This document shows positions 63,542 to 64,000 of a stretch of DNA of 64,000 nucleotides, in pieces. The stretch is from JAEUMD01 sp937950105. GTDB taxonomy: Bacteria > Pseudomonadota > Alphaproteobacteria > Rhizobiales > Hyphomicrobiaceae. Where the stretch lies: assembly GCA_036821845.1 (NCBI GenBank), contig DAISIT010000005.1, positions 24,053-88,052 of the forward strand. Direction: 5' to 3'. The translations under genes were made by a program, and so were the position numbers. Under the pieces are notes generated by a model. It made no database searches and was not told where the DNA came from. It saw only the letters and a list, made by a program, of their open reading frames with translations. The first letter of the stretch is position 1, and every line of letters starts with the position of its first letter.

Positions 63542-64000
63542 ATGGCTGAGAACAAAGCTGGCCGCATCCGGCAGGTTATGGGCGCCGTCGTCGACGTGCA
63601 GTTCGACGGGCATCTGCCCGCGATTCTGAACTCGCTGGAGACCACCAACCAGGGCAACCGCCTGGTGCTCGAGGTGGCGCAGCACCTCGGCGAGAACACC
63701 GTCCGCACCATCGCCATGGACTCGACCGAGGGTCTCGTGCGCGGTCAGGAAGTGCGCGACACGGGCCGCCCGATTGCGGTTCCGGTCGGTGACGGCACGC
63801 TCGGCCGCATCATGAACGTGATCGGCGAGCCGGTCGACGAGGCCGGCCCGATCGAGGCCGCCGAGATGCGCCCGATCCACGCCACCGCGCCGGCCTACGT
63901 CGAGCAGTCGACGGAAGCGGAAATCCTCGTCACCGGCATCAAGGTTGTCGACCTGCTGGCGCCCTACGCCAAGGGCGGCAAGATCGGCCTGTTCGGCGGC
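63542..64000 (+). CDS. atpD: F1F0 ATP synthase subunit beta, N-terminal part
   Basis: The first 153 codons of the catalytic F1 beta subunit, cut by the window edge. GRIRQVMGAVVDVQFDGHLP opens the N-terminal barrel, LGRIMNVIGEPVDE and VDLLAPYAKGGKIGLFGG follow, and the window stops just inside the P-loop. GAGGA precedes the ATG. The rest of the gene, and probably atpC, lie beyond. Confidence 0.97.
   Translation, partial: MAENKAGRIRQVMGAVVDVQFDGHLPAILNSLETTNQGNRLVLEVAQHLGENTVRTIAMDSTEGLVRGQEVRDTGRPIAVPVGDGTLGRIMNVIGEPVDEAGPIEAAEMRPIHATAPAYVEQSTEAEILVTGIKVVDLLAPYAKGGKIGLFGG

Overview
The window is high-GC chromosomal DNA from an alphaproteobacterium, most likely of the order Hyphomicrobiales (Rhizobiales). 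The reasons are the PhyR/NepR/EcfG general stress module, the argH-lptM-lysA-TIGR02302 gene string, the envC-ctpA-rppH string, an OlsB-type ornithine lipid acyltransferase, and an atpHAGD operon without the Fo genes beside it. The genus cannot be fixed from sequence reading alone. Nearly all of the window is core chromosome. No prophage, intact insertion sequence or CRISPR array was seen.

Layout. 1-8.3 kb: the start of hemC, then tsaD, a DUF2189 membrane protein, gpsA, a four-gene surface-glycan cassette (methyltransferase, GtrA, GtrB-type glycosyltransferase, epimerase) and rplS with an unusual C-terminal extension. 8.3-12.6 kb: oxidoreductase, cytochrome c and FMN reductase genes, a decayed GIY-YIG nuclease gene between inverted palindromic repeats, and tlpA. 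12.6-21.3 kb: a 69-bp tandem repeat, argH, lptM, lysA, a large Q/G-rich TIGR02302 membrane protein, a DUF2076 protein, a small histone-like protein and dapD; lysA and dapD both serve lysine/diaminopimelate synthesis. 21.3-26.5 kb: a Met/Gly/Pro-rich secreted protein and a divergent pair of a zinc metallopeptidase and a DUF2126 transglutaminase-like protein. 26.5-29.2 kb: phyR, nepR, ecfG and dps. 29.2-35 kb: SDR, 3-hydroxybutyryl-CoA dehydrogenase, etfA/etfB, rhomboid protease, PduO-type adenosyltransferase and a small HIG1-like protein, all on the minus strand. 35-38.7 kb: envC, ctpA, rppH. 39-47.7 kb: a secreted repeat protein, a solitary ParA, tRNA-Gly(GCC), ProX, thioredoxin-TPR, LON-domain, Trm112, a hybrid histidine kinase and olsB. 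47.7-57.8 kb: TraB/GumN, xerC, CapA, a stress-type membrane protein, bfd/bfr, transaldolase, priA and a Cys-rich protein pair. 58-64 kb: an alpha/beta-hydrolase-OsmC fusion, a secreted protein, then atpH, atpA, atpG and the start of atpD.

The clearest regulatory result is four exact matches to the EcfG promoter pattern GGAAC-N16-CGTT. They precede phyR (minus strand), nepR-ecfG, dps, and an uncharacterised single-span membrane protein at 51382-51915. The first two make the module self-regulating. The last predicts a new general-stress-response gene 23 kb away. Other less ordinary points are the repeat-flanked GIY-YIG remnant, the L19 extension, the reduced DUF2126/metallopeptidase pair and the Cys-rich small protein at 56925-57263.
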